This document shows positions 52,659 through 61,585 of a DNA stretch of 64,000 nucleotides, one piece after another; position 1 is the first letter of the stretch, and each line of letters starts with the position of its first letter. This stretch comes from Belliella baltica DSM 15883 (GTDB lineage Bacteria; Bacteroidota; Bacteroidia; Cytophagales; Cyclobacteriaceae): positions 3,741,501 to 3,805,500 of the forward strand of contig NC_018010.1 of the NCBI RefSeq assembly GCF_000265405.1. Direction: 5' to 3'. A model generated the notes under the pieces. The model had not been told where the DNA came from and did no database searches. It saw nothing but the letters and a program-made list of their open reading frames with translations. Made by a program: the position numbers and the translations under genes.

Positions 52659-52777
52659 TAACCTCTAATTTCTTTTGCGTCAAGAGCTTTGGCATAAGCT
52701 GGGCATGGTCTACTTGAAGCACAAGAACTTAATGCCAAAATTCCCACCGCCATGATAGCAACGATTAACCTTTTCAT
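52658..52777 (-). CDS. 39-residue lipoprotein
   Basis: A very short gene: MKRLIVAIMAVGILALSSC followed by 20 polar residues (ASSRPCPAYAKALDAKEIRG). The lipobox LSSC gives a mature lipopeptide of only 21 residues with a second cysteine at 25. The classic signal, the good start and the terminator right after its stop make it a probable real gene. Role unknown; possibly a small envelope component. Confidence 0.7.
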   Translation of the reverse strand: MKRLIVAIMAVGILALSSCASSRPCPAYAKALDAKEIRG

Positions 52778-52831
52778 AGATTTATTTTTTAATAGAAATC
52801 AAATATGTTTTATTTTTTGAGCAATACAAAA

Positions 52832-53827
52832 TTAAATGACCATTAAGTTACATCCTCTGACATCACTATTGTCAAATCGACCTAATATTTCTAGTTCGCC
52901 TGCTTTATCAAATCTCCCCAAATCCTGTGTTTCTAGAAAAGCACAAGAGTGAAAATTAGCTAAATCAATAATATTTATTCCACCTTGACTTCTTTCAGCC
53001 CAAGTATATGGATCATTGACATCTCTAAGCATAACGTGCATTGTATCAGGCAAAGTATATTTACCATTCCCAACAGAATAAGCTTGCGACATCAATTCTG
53101 TCATACCATATTCAGAGTGAATTTCTTTCTGATGAAAAGCAATTTTTAAAATTTCATGAACCTCTTCGCGAATCATTTCCTTCCTTCTACCTTTCATCCC
53201 TCCAGTTTCCATCACGATTAAATTATCCATTTTGGGAAAATCAAAACTACTTTCAGCAAGGTCTAATAGCGCAAAAGTGACCCCAAGAAGGAGCACTTTT
53301 TTATCGTCATTTTTTAAAACCTGAAGTCTTTCTATCAATTCATCATGATTGTAAAGATATGTGCCCGAGTAAATTGACTTGGATTGTTGGATAAAATATT
53401 CCGCCATGCTGACTAAAGAACTTCCTGGACGTTCCATATAAGCAGGCAAAAGTGCCAAAATATGGAAATTTGAAATATCCCCATATACTTTTTCAAACTG
53501 ATTCAGCGTATGTCTTAAATAAAATTCTTTTGACCAAATATAATGTTTGCTAGTAATTGCTCCGCTTGTGCCACTACTTGAATAATAATCTTTAAATACT
53601 GCAGATCCACCCGTTACAACTTGATGATCTTTAAAAAATCTAAGTGGTAAAAATGGTATTTTTTCTATTCTATTGATTTGGTTAACATCAATTTTTCTCG
53701 CTTCTAAGTACCTTTTATAAATTTTATTTTCCACCGCTTGGAATTTAAAAAGCTCTAAAGCCATTTTTTCAAAATTTTTTATCCTTGAATAAAGGATATC
53801 TTCAGAAAAACTTTTGAAATAATTCAT
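52832..53827 (-). CDS. LuxE/PaaK-like acyl-protein synthetase family protein
   Basis: 331 residues from the ATG at 53827 (MNYFKSFSED); the open frame extends to a TTG at 53860, but the -7 box at 53848-53855 places that upstream of the transcript. Adenylate-forming motif YYSSSGTSGAITSKHY, then HSEYGMTELMSQAY and LETQDLGRFDKAGELEILGRFDN. LuxE-like enzymes activate fatty acids and transfer the acyl group; in Bacteroidota they often accompany lipid or surface-polysaccharide genes. Partner not identified here. Confidence 0.88.
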   Translation of the reverse strand: MNYFKSFSEDILYSRIKNFEKMALELFKFQAVENKIYKRYLEARKIDVNQINRIEKIPFLPLRFFKDHQVVTGGSAVFKDYYSSSGTSGAITSKHYIWSKEFYLRHTLNQFEKVYGDISNFHILALLPAYMERPGSSLVSMAEYFIQQSKSIYSGTYLYNHDELIERLQVLKNDDKKVLLLGVTFALLDLAESSFDFPKMDNLIVMETGGMKGRRKEMIREEVHEILKIAFHQKEIHSEYGMTELMSQAYSVGNGKYTLPDTMHVMLRDVNDPYTWAERSQGGINIIDLANFHSCAFLETQDLGRFDKAGELEILGRFDNSDVRGCNLMVI

Positions 53828-53847
53828 CGTTTTATAATTTGTCTTGT

Positions 53848-53855
53848 CAAAATTA
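53848..53855 (-). promoter_or_regulatory. Promoter -7 box (TAATTTTG) of the LuxE-like gene
   Basis: Exact TAnnTTTG match on the minus strand 20 bases before the ATG at 53827; it decides in favour of that start. Confidence 0.45.
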
Positions 53856-53898
53856 AGCAATTTTACAAGAGTAGAATCCTAATCAATAAATCCTAGGC

Positions 53899-54573
53899 AT
53901 GGACAGCATCAAACACCTGATTTACACCTTACTTTTTACAGTCATGACGGTGGCATGTATCACTCCACCGGACAACTTTCCATCTGTTCCAGAAATAGTC
54001 TTTGAAAAATTAGAATTTGTCAATACTTCAGGTGCAGATTCATTGATGGTGACCATTGGATTCAGAGATGCAGAAGGTGATATTGGACTCAATCCGACCG
54101 ATATCAATCCTCCCTTCAACGCCATTAATTTTATCAGAGACGCGGGAGGAAGTGTGATCACTTACAGCCAAAGACCTCCAGGTGCACCTAATTACAACCG
54201 ACTAGACTGGGCAATCAACCCAACTATCAACAATCAAGTATTTAGAGATACTGTCTGGGTAGAACAAAACCCTGATCACAATAATATTTTTGTCAAATTC
54301 TTTATCAAACGAAATGGTGTATTCCAAGAATTCAGATGGGAAGACCCTCCATTTTTCACAACTTTCAATGGTCGTTTTCCGAGAATTCTCCCAGACAATA
54401 GAACACAAGCTGTAGAAGGAAGTATCCGCTACAATATGCTTTCCTTTGGTTGGGAGTCAATTTTCCGAAATGACACCTTGAGAATTGATGTGCAAATTCA
54501 AGATAGGCAATTGAACAAAAGTAACGTGGTCTCTAGTCCTGAACTCACGCTCAATCAAATCACGAGGAGGTAA
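53899..54573 (+). CDS. Putative lipoprotein, beta-rich
   Basis: 224 residues with a lipoprotein-like signal (MTVACITPP, C20). The mature part begins with a proline-rich stretch, then beta-rich sequence with FRDAEGDIGLNP, an Asp-rich turn seen in Bacteroidota surface lipoproteins. Divergent from the LuxE-like gene, with only 71 bases between their starts. No known domain recognised. Confidence 0.75.
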   Translation: MDSIKHLIYTLLFTVMTVACITPPDNFPSVPEIVFEKLEFVNTSGADSLMVTIGFRDAEGDIGLNPTDINPPFNAINFIRDAGGSVITYSQRPPGAPNYNRLDWAINPTINNQVFRDTVWVEQNPDHNNIFVKFFIKRNGVFQEFRWEDPPFFTTFNGRFPRILPDNRTQAVEGSIRYNMLSFGWESIFRNDTLRIDVQIQDRQLNKSNVVSSPELTLNQITRR

Positions 54574-54592
54574 CATTAAAATAGATTTCACT

Positions 54593-54628
54593 AAAGTTTG
54601 GCTAAAAATGCCAAACTTTTCTTTTTTA
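54593..54628 (+). terminator. Terminator of the lipoprotein gene
   Basis: AAAGTTTGGC (54593-54602) pairs with GCCAAACTTT (54610-54619), then a T-rich run. Confidence 0.85.
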
Positions 54629-54740
54629 GGCGGTTTTGGCAAGAAAAATGTTGAATTGATTAAAATTATCGATCTTAAGTATATGCTTATCGTATTTACT
54701 CAAAGTTGCATATTTATTCTTTTACTAAACATCGTACACT

Positions 54741-55301
54741 ATGAAAAAATCACTTTATCTAACACTCTTGATAGCTCTGATAGGTTTTACAGAATCTTTC
54801 GCTCAGGGCTTGAACTTTGGAATCAAAGGTGGCGCTAACTTCGCCAATTTTGCTGGGAATGTTGAGGATTTCAACCAAGAAAGCATTACTTCCTATCATG
54901 CAGGTGCATTTGTAGAGCTTGGTTTAAGTTCTAAATTCTCCATTCAACCAGAAATACTGTATTCGACAGTTGGGTCGAATCTAACTTTTGCAGGAGCACA
55001 GGAAGATTTCAAAAATGAATTGGGTTACCTATCAATCCCTGTATTGGCAAGAATCTACTTGATCCCTAACAGGCTAAGCTTGGATTTAGGACCGCAAGTA
55101 TCCTTCTTGATGAGTGAGTCTCAAAATGTGGATGTCTCTGATTCAAATACTTTTGACTTTGCATTAGCAGGTGGTGCTACACTACATTTATTAGGGCCAC
55201 TTTTCGTACAAGGAAGGTATAATCTGGGTCTTACCGATGTAAAGCCTGACGCCGAGGTTACCAATAGAGTGGTACAACTCTCAGTGGGATTAAGGTTCTA
55301 A
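54741..55301 (+). CDS. Outer-membrane beta-barrel protein
   Basis: 186 residues: signal peptide (cleavage after FAQ, residue 22) and an eight-strand barrel pattern of alternating hydrophobic residues (LNFGIKGGANFANF, SIQPEILYSTVGSNL, ending in VVQLSVGLRF with the terminal Phe needed for BAM insertion). It belongs to the PorT/OMP_b-brl group of small Bacteroidota barrels. Function unknown. Confidence 0.9.
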   Translation: MKKSLYLTLLIALIGFTESFAQGLNFGIKGGANFANFAGNVEDFNQESITSYHAGAFVELGLSSKFSIQPEILYSTVGSNLTFAGAQEDFKNELGYLSIPVLARIYLIPNRLSLDLGPQVSFLMSESQNVDVSDSNTFDFALAGGATLHLLGPLFVQGRYNLGLTDVKPDAEVTNRVVQLSVGLRF

Positions 55302-55322
55302 TATTTTAAATTAAAAATATTT

Positions 55323-55348
55323 CAGAAAGTCCCTTTTGGGACTTTCTG
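55323..55348 (+). terminator. Terminator of the barrel gene
   Basis: CAGAAAGTCCC (55323-55333), TTTT loop, GGGACTTTCTG (55338-55348). A perfect 11-bp stem, but the T run after it is weak. Confidence 0.75.
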
Positions 55349-55528
55349 CATTTAGAGAAAATCGAAATCAACGAAATCATTTCGGGGATAAAGGAGTTAT
55401 ATAGGTGTATCTTGTTTTTAATCTTACCTTATTTATACTTTATGAAATGCTCATCAAAAACAAGTTTCTATCCGAATAGTAATTATTTTGAGCATTCCAT
55501 CTGAACCCTTAAAACAAACCACAAACAG

Positions 55529-57169
55529 ATGAAAGCATCAGATCTTTTTGTCAAAGCATTGGAAAACGAAGGAGTGGAATACATTTTCGCCGTACCAGGC
55601 GAGGAAAACTTAGACCTCCTTCAATCTCTCAAGAATTCTAAAATCAAACTTATCCTTACCAGGCATGAGCAAGGAGCGGGCTTCATGGCAGCTACCTATG
55701 GTAGATTGACCGGCAAACCCGGCGTCTGTATGGCCACTCTAGGCCCTGGAGCTACAAATCTGGTAACTCCAGCTGCCTACGCGCATCTTGGAGGAATGCC
55801 CATGATGATGATTACAGGACAAAAACCAATCAAAAAAAGTAAACAGGCTAGATTTCAAATCATCGATGTAGTGGACATGATGAGACCTGTAACCAAATAC
55901 ACCAAGCAGATTGTGAATAGCAACAATATCGCTTCTCAAGTAAGAGAGGCATTTAGAATTGCTATTGAAGAGAAACCAGGAACGGTACATTTAGAATTCC
56001 CTGAGGATATTGCTCAAGAAGAATGTGAAGAGACGGTATTTGAAGTCACTGGCCACATCATCCCAAACCCTGACGAATTAGCTATAGATCAAGCTGTTAA
56101 AATGATCGAAAAATCAAAAATGCCATTACTATTGATTGGTGCAGGAGCAAATAGAAAAGTCACCTGTGATGCATTGAAAGGATTTGTAGATCATTCTGGC
56201 ATATACTTCTTCAATACTCAAATGGGAAAAGGGGTCATAGACGAAAGACACCCTAAATACCTTGGAACAGCAGCTTTATCAAGTAATGATTTTCTCCATG
56301 CAGCCATTGAAGCAGCTGATTTGATCATCAATGTAGGACATGATGTAATTGAGAAACCTCCCTTCTTCATGAAGCAAGGAGGTAAAAAAGTAATTCATGT
56401 AAACTTTTCTCCAGCAGAGGTTGATCCTGTTTATTTCCCACAACTCAATGTAGTGGGGGATATTACCAGCGCAGTAAATGCCATTTCGACTCAGATTGAG
56501 CCACAGGATCATTGGGATTTCAATTTCTTCAAAAAAGTTAAGGAGGAGGTTTCTTCGCATCTTGGCAAATATTTTGAAGATGAAAGATTCCCTATGCTTC
56601 CACAAAGATTGGTCAATCTATTGAGAACCCATCTAGCATCAGAGGATATCATTACCTTAGATAATGGGGTATATAAGCTTTGGTTTGCGAGAAATTACAT
56701 TTGCCACCAACCTAACACCCTACTCCTAGACAACGCGCTTGCTTCGATGGGTGCAGGATTACCTTCAGCTTTGATGGTCAAATTGTTAAATCCAAACAAA
56801 CGAGTAGTTTCTGTTTGTGGCGATGGTGGATTTATGATGAATTCGCAAGAAATGGAAACAGCTGTTAGGTTGAATCTCAACCTTACTGTAATCATTTTGA
56901 ATGATTCGGCATATGGAATGATCAAGTGGAAGCAGGAAGATATGGGGTTTGATGATTTCGGTTTGGATTATAAAAACCCAGATTTTGTTAAATATGCAGA
57001 AAGCTATGGAGCTAATGGCTACAGACCTGAAAGTGATCAGGATTTTCAAAAGATCTTAGCTCATTGTCTCAATTCGGATGGCGTTCACTTGATAGATCTT
57101 CCAGTAGATTACTCACTGAATCATCCTATACTCAATGTAATGTTAAAAGAAAAAGTAAACAAACTATGA
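55529..57169 (+). CDS. Acetolactate synthase-like ThDP-dependent enzyme
   Basis: 546 residues with the three-domain ThDP fold. The catalytic Glu is E47 in LTRHEQGAGFMA; the ThDP-magnesium motif starts at GDGGFMMN (about 431) and ends in ILNDSAYGMIKW. It most resembles catabolic acetolactate synthase (AlsS/IlvB type), which joins two pyruvates. No regulatory subunit follows, as expected for catabolic forms. Instead its stop overlaps the start of an aldehyde dehydrogenase (ATGA). The exact substrate is not proven by sequence. Confidence 0.88.
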   Translation: MKASDLFVKALENEGVEYIFAVPGEENLDLLQSLKNSKIKLILTRHEQGAGFMAATYGRLTGKPGVCMATLGPGATNLVTPAAYAHLGGMPMMMITGQKPIKKSKQARFQIIDVVDMMRPVTKYTKQIVNSNNIASQVREAFRIAIEEKPGTVHLEFPEDIAQEECEETVFEVTGHIIPNPDELAIDQAVKMIEKSKMPLLLIGAGANRKVTCDALKGFVDHSGIYFFNTQMGKGVIDERHPKYLGTAALSSNDFLHAAIEAADLIINVGHDVIEKPPFFMKQGGKKVIHVNFSPAEVDPVYFPQLNVVGDITSAVNAISTQIEPQDHWDFNFFKKVKEEVSSHLGKYFEDERFPMLPQRLVNLLRTHLASEDIITLDNGVYKLWFARNYICHQPNTLLLDNALASMGAGLPSALMVKLLNPNKRVVSVCGDGGFMMNSQEMETAVRLNLNLTVIILNDSAYGMIKWKQEDMGFDDFGLDYKNPDFVKYAESYGANGYRPESDQDFQKILAHCLNSDGVHLIDLPVDYSLNHPILNVMLKEKVNKL

Positions 57170-58566
57170 GCAATTCGAAAACTTTAAAAGTACATAATCC
57201 ATATAATCAACAACTAATTAAAGAAATCCCGATGGTAGGCAAAACTGAAGTGGAAAAAGCACTTGAGATAGCCTTCAAACTTTTTCAGGATAGAAAAAAA
57301 TGGATTCCTTCCTTCAAAAAAATAGAAATCTTGGAAAGCGTCCAAGAAATCATGAAAAGCAAAATTGAAGAGCTGACCAAAACCGCGGCTGAAGAAGGTG
57401 GTAAACCCTATCAGGATTCAAAAGTGGAAGTTCTTCGCGCAATCAATGGAGTAAAAATCGCCGCCCAAGAAATTGGTCAACTTGCAGGAAAGCAAATTCC
57501 GATGGGACTTACTCAAGCTTCCATCAATAGAATCGCATTCACAACTCGAGAACCTATCGGCGTAGTAGCATCGATTTCTGCTTTCAATCACCCTCTAAAC
57601 TTGATTATTCATCAAACAGTAACTGCATTTGCCGCAGGCTGTCCTGTCATCATCAAGCCAGCATCAACTACGCCATTGTCTTGTTTGGCATTTCTTAAAA
57701 TTCTGAAAAAAGCAGGTGTTCCTGATGGATGGGTTCAGTCAATCATAACAGATAACGAGTCTGCTGAAGCGTTAGTCACAGATCACCGAGTCAATTTCTT
57801 ATCTTTTATCGGTTCTGCCAAAGTAGGTTGGTATTTGAAATCTAAAGTTGCCGAGGGTACTCGTGTAGCAATGGAGCATGGTGGAGCTGCACCAGTGATT
57901 GTGGAAAAAGATGCGGATTTGGAAGAAATGATCCCTGCACTTACTAAAGGTGGATTCTATCATGCTGGACAAGTTTGTGTTTCAGTTCAAAAGGTGTTTG
58001 TTCATGAAGACATTGCAAGAAATGTCGCTGAGAAAATAGCAAAAGAAGCCAAAAACCTCATAGTTGGTGATCCTTTAGACAAAAAGACGGAGGTTGGCCC
58101 ACTGATTTTACCCAAAGAAGTTGATCGAATTGAAGAATGGGTGAATGAAGCCCAAGAAAGTGGGGCAGAAGTTCTATGTGGTGGAAAAAGAATATCTAAC
58201 ACCTGTTTTGAGCCGACAGTTTTATGGAATCCTTCACAAGATATCTCAGTTTCCAAAGAAGAAATTTTCGGTCCAGTAGTTTGTATTTATCCATACAAGG
58301 AAAGAGAAAAAGCAATTGATCTTGCTAATGCTCTCCCTTATCATTTCCAAGCAGCAGTATTCACAAAAGAATTAGAAGTTGCCTTAGATACCGTTCAAAA
58401 ACTCAATGCAACAGCAGTAATGGTTAATGACCACACCGCTTTTAGAGTAGATTGGATGCCGTTTGGAGGAAGAGATGCATCAGGTGAAGGTCTAGGAGGA
58501 ATCCCCTACTCTATGCACGAAATGACAAGAGAGAAGTTAATGGTAATCAAAAGTAAAATGCTCTAA
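57166..58566 (+). CDS. NAD(P)-dependent aldehyde dehydrogenase
   Basis: 466 residues from the ATG at 57166, which overlaps the upstream stop; the frame is open further back but within that gene. Catalytic Cys C271 (HAGQVCVSVQ), general base E237 (AMEHGGAAPV, family form ELGG), cofactor segment FIGSAKVGW, and SKEEIFGPVV. Closest to short lactaldehyde/glyceraldehyde-3-phosphate-type dehydrogenases. Coupling to the ThDP enzyme suggests the two act in sequence, for example oxidising an aldehyde related to its product. Confidence 0.93.
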   Translation: MSNSKTLKVHNPYNQQLIKEIPMVGKTEVEKALEIAFKLFQDRKKWIPSFKKIEILESVQEIMKSKIEELTKTAAEEGGKPYQDSKVEVLRAINGVKIAAQEIGQLAGKQIPMGLTQASINRIAFTTREPIGVVASISAFNHPLNLIIHQTVTAFAAGCPVIIKPASTTPLSCLAFLKILKKAGVPDGWVQSIITDNESAEALVTDHRVNFLSFIGSAKVGWYLKSKVAEGTRVAMEHGGAAPVIVEKDADLEEMIPALTKGGFYHAGQVCVSVQKVFVHEDIARNVAEKIAKEAKNLIVGDPLDKKTEVGPLILPKEVDRIEEWVNEAQESGAEVLCGGKRISNTCFEPTVLWNPSQDISVSKEEIFGPVVCIYPYKEREKAIDLANALPYHFQAAVFTKELEVALDTVQKLNATAVMVNDHTAFRVDWMPFGGRDASGEGLGGIPYSMHEMTREKLMVIKSKML

Positions 58567-58576
58567 CCGTTAAATC

Positions 58577-58858
58577 ATGGAAATCAAACATCAAAAACTA
58601 AAAAATAAAGGTCAATTCGATCTTTATGACAGTTCTAAAAAAATAGGGCTAATGACTTATCAATTGGATGGAAAAGGGAAAATGACAATTAATCATACAG
58701 AAGTAAATGCAAAAGATCAGGGAGGGGGATTAGGTGAAAAACTAGTCTTAGAAGGAGTTCAATTCGCCCGGTCTGAAAATTTAAAAATTCATCCTCAATG
58801 TCCATTTGCAAAATCAATATTTGATAAAAATGAAAGCATCCAAGATATCGAAATCTAA
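58577..58858 (+). CDS. Small GNAT-family N-acetyltransferase (NATD1/YidJ-like)
   Basis: 93 residues forming only the core GNAT fold: strands around MTYQL, the acetyl-CoA loop DQGGGLGEKLVLEGVQFAR, and the C-terminal PQCPFAKSIFDKN typical of the NATD1-like subgroup. In other Bacteroidota this type of gene often precedes a mono-cluster 4Fe-4S protein; the next ORF here starts exactly like that protein. Acceptor unknown. Confidence 0.87.
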   Translation: MEIKHQKLKNKGQFDLYDSSKKIGLMTYQLDGKGKMTINHTEVNAKDQGGGLGEKLVLEGVQFARSENLKIHPQCPFAKSIFDKNESIQDIEI

Positions 58859-58903
58859 TTTCTATTTAAAATTTCTTATACTGTATAATCAAAAATCAGA
58901 AAT

Positions 58904-59785
58904 ATGAAAGAATATTCAAATGGCGACGTAACTATCACTTGGAAGCCCGAAAAATGCATCCATTCAGGAGCATGTGTAAAAGGACTTGGTAAGTCTTTGG
59001 GATTTTTGGTAGGTGCATTAGTCTTGGGAACAGCTTTCCCACATTTGGTTAGAAGCTTAACAGATCAACTCCCTTGGGAGTTTGCAATATATTCTACCAG
59101 TGCTTTGGCAGTTTTTGGAGGATTTCTGATTCTTACTTTTGTTCCCGATGGACCTTACAGAAAGGCTAGTAAGGCCTTCAATCCATCTGCATTTTTTAAA
59201 GTCTTTCAAATTAAAAAATTCCGCTCAGCGGCATTTGGATATTTTGGCCATATGTGGGAATTATATGCTTTTTGGGCATTTATCCCTATTATTTTGATCC
59301 ACTTTCAAACACTAAATAACCAAGAAATCAACAACTCATTTTGGTCCTTTTTGATTATAGCAATAGGAGGAATTTCATGTGCTTTAGGGGGATTAATTTC
59401 TCAAAAAATTCACCCAACAACAATCGCGAAAGTTGCTTTGACTATCTCAGGGGTTTGTTGTTTACTTTCCCCATTTTTGATCAACCAATCTTCGTTCATC
59501 CTTTTAATCACTATCCTCCTTATCTGGGGACTCGCTGTAACTGCTGATTCACCTATGTTTTCTACACTTGTAGCCCAAAATGCCCCTTCAGATTCAAGAG
59601 GGACTTCACTAACTATCGTAAATAGCATAGGATTTGCGATTACGATCCTTAGCATTCAGTTACTCAATTTTTTGATGATTGAGATCCCAACCCAATATCT
59701 ATTTCTTATTTTAGCTATTGGCCCCCTATTCGGACTAATTTCAACATTCAAAACAAACCCAGTAAAGTATGTCAAAAGACAATAA
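58904..59785 (+). CDS. Chimeric ORF: N-terminus of a 4Fe-4S mono-cluster protein fused to a truncated MFS transporter
   Basis: 293 residues. Residues 1-28 (KEYSNGDVTITWKPEKCI, then HSGACVKGL) are the start of a Fer4_19-type ferredoxin, including two cluster cysteines (C18, C24) but lacking the rest. From about residue 29 the chain becomes an MFS carrier of the CynX/NimT kind (GKSLGFLVGALVLGTAFPHL), with the central loop and about eight of twelve membrane helices; the first four are missing. The join at KGL (58978-58986) is in frame. This is best read as a deletion that merged two neighbouring genes. The product is probably non-functional as either parent. Confidence 0.8.
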   Translation: MKEYSNGDVTITWKPEKCIHSGACVKGLGKSLGFLVGALVLGTAFPHLVRSLTDQLPWEFAIYSTSALAVFGGFLILTFVPDGPYRKASKAFNPSAFFKVFQIKKFRSAAFGYFGHMWELYAFWAFIPIILIHFQTLNNQEINNSFWSFLIIAIGGISCALGGLISQKIHPTTIAKVALTISGVCCLLSPFLINQSSFILLITILLIWGLAVTADSPMFSTLVAQNAPSDSRGTSLTIVNSIGFAITILSIQLLNFLMIEIPTQYLFLILAIGPLFGLISTFKTNPVKYVKRQ

Positions 59786-60335
59786 ATGGAAAGAAGAGCT
59801 TGACTTACTCAAATCTATCGTAGAACAAAAAACCACCCTGCAGCATACAATCAAATGGGGAATTGATGTCTATACTTTTAAAGGACATAATATTATAGGA
59901 ATCTGTGGATTCAAAAACTATTTTGGAATATGGTTTTACAATGGAGTTTTTCTCAAAGACCCAAAAAATGTATTCATCAATGCACAAGAAGGAAAAACAA
60001 AAGCACTGCGGCAATGGCGACTCAATTCGATGGAAGAAATCGATGAAAAGACATTAATTTCTTATATAGAAGAGGCAATTGATAATGAAAAGCAAGGAAA
60101 AAGGTGGGTAGCAGAAAAAATCGACAATATAGAAATAACTGGGGTTTTAGCTGATGCCTTATCAGGAAATGATGAACTCGAAGCAGCATTTGAAAAACTA
60201 AGTCTCTCCAAACAAAAAGAGTATGCTGACTACATCATCGAAGCCAAAAGAGAGGCAACTCAAATCTCAAGACTTGAAAAAATAAAACCTCTCATCATTG
60301 CAGGAAAAGGACTGAATGATCAATATAAAAAGTAG
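59769..60335 (+). CDS. YdeI/OmpD-associated family protein (DUF1801 plus C-terminal helix domain)
   Basis: 188 residues. Residues about 5-115 match the DUF1801/YdhG fold (TIKWGIDVYTFKGHNIIGICGFKNYFGIWFYNGVFL); the C-terminal 60 residues (SKQKEYADYIIEAKREATQISRLEKI) match the YdeI/OmdA helix-rich end. E. coli YdeI has been linked to stress and bacteriocin protection. Its start overlaps the chimeric MFS ORF by 17 bases. Confidence 0.9.
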   Translation: MSKDNKWKEELDLLKSIVEQKTTLQHTIKWGIDVYTFKGHNIIGICGFKNYFGIWFYNGVFLKDPKNVFINAQEGKTKALRQWRLNSMEEIDEKTLISYIEEAIDNEKQGKRWVAEKIDNIEITGVLADALSGNDELEAAFEKLSLSKQKEYADYIIEAKREATQISRLEKIKPLIIAGKGLNDQYKK

Positions 60336-60510
60336 CATGCTTTTCCTTTATTGTTTCAGTAGGTAAAGAAAACACTCGAAATTATACGGAGAATTATCAA
60401 TGATCAACTGCTGAAGGAATTTAAATGAATATACTATTTTAAGTGTCTACTGGAAAGGAAAGAGATTTAAAGAAAAAAACTATTAAACATACTCACTTGT
60501 TAAGCATTTC

Positions 60511-61584
60511 ATGAAACCTAAATACCTTTTTGCACTTTTAGTGCCTGCTATTATGATTTACATGATAGTAAAACCAGTAGAACAAATTGAAATGAACTTC
60601 ACTTCCAATTCCTCTTTGAAAACCACGGCCCCTAGTCCAAACTGGAAAGGAACTCCAATAGATTCCAAAGGTAGATTTTCGAATTTATATCATCCATTCG
60701 AAGCTTCATTAAAAGACGTACTGAAATGGAAATTGAGTACAAACCCACAGAACGAAGAAAAGAAAAATGACACTCGCAGTTTACCCATCTCTTCACAAAC
60801 TTTTGACTTCCAAACAAAAGAAGATTACATTATTTGGCTTGGACATGCAAGTTATTTGATGCAACTAAATGGGATCACATTTGTCACAGATCCAATATTG
60901 ATGGATAATTTTTTCTTGAAAAGAAAAAGTAAATTACCTTTTCTATTAGAGAACTTCCCAAAAATTGATTATCTCCTCTTGTCACATAATCATAGAGATC
61001 ATTGTGATGAATCAACTATTGAATGGTTGATCGAACAAAATCCTCAGATAGAAATTTTAACAGGATTGGGAATGAAATCTGTAATATCCTCATGGATCGA
61101 TGATCAGGAAGTACAAGAAGCCGGCTGGTATCAATCCTACAATCTTCCTATTGAATCCTTAGAAATTCATTTTGTCCCTAGCCGACATTGGTCAAAAAGA
61201 TGGTTGAACGATGACAACAAAAGTCTTTGGGGTGGTTTTTATTTGAAATCGAATGAAAAATCAATTTATTTCATGAGTGATAGCGGTCAGGGACAGCATT
61301 TTGAAGATATCAAAAACACACTCGGGTCCCCTGAATATAGTATCATGGGAATAGGTGCCTACAAACCCGAATGGTTTATGTACCAGTCTCACATCAGTCC
61401 ACTCAATGCAATCGACGCTTTCAATTCTATGGGAGGAAAATATTTTATTCCCATGCATTATGGGACATTTGACCTATCTGATGAGCCGATTTTGGAGCCT
61501 TGGGATGTGTTGAGTGCTAACCAAAATAAAATTAAGGGTCAGCTCGTAGAGCCTATTTTGGGGTTAAACTTGCTTCAAGAATAA
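60511..61584 (+). CDS. Membrane-anchored MBL-fold metallohydrolase (NAPE-PLD-like)
   Basis: 357 residues with an N-terminal anchor or signal helix (about 5-21). Metallo-beta-lactamase fold: metal motif HNHRDH at 159-164, then FVPSRHWSKRW, YFMSDSG and HYGTFDLSDEP for the remaining metal ligands. The pattern resembles N-acyl-phosphatidylethanolamine phospholipase D and UlaG-like hydrolases. It would act on a phosphodiester or lactone in the periplasm or at the membrane. It ends one base before the convergent bestrophin gene. Confidence 0.9.
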   Translation: MKPKYLFALLVPAIMIYMIVKPVEQIEMNFTSNSSLKTTAPSPNWKGTPIDSKGRFSNLYHPFEASLKDVLKWKLSTNPQNEEKKNDTRSLPISSQTFDFQTKEDYIIWLGHASYLMQLNGITFVTDPILMDNFFLKRKSKLPFLLENFPKIDYLLLSHNHRDHCDESTIEWLIEQNPQIEILTGLGMKSVISSWIDDQEVQEAGWYQSYNLPIESLEIHFVPSRHWSKRWLNDDNKSLWGGFYLKSNEKSIYFMSDSGQGQHFEDIKNTLGSPEYSIMGIGAYKPEWFMYQSHISPLNAIDAFNSMGGKYFIPMHYGTFDLSDEPILEPWDVLSANQNKIKGQLVEPILGLNLLQE

Positions 61585-61585
61585 C

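Noticed and set aside
57064..57165. A 34-codon extension of the aldehyde dehydrogenase
   Set aside because: It lies inside the coding end of the ThDP enzyme; the ATG overlapping that stop codon is the normal start.
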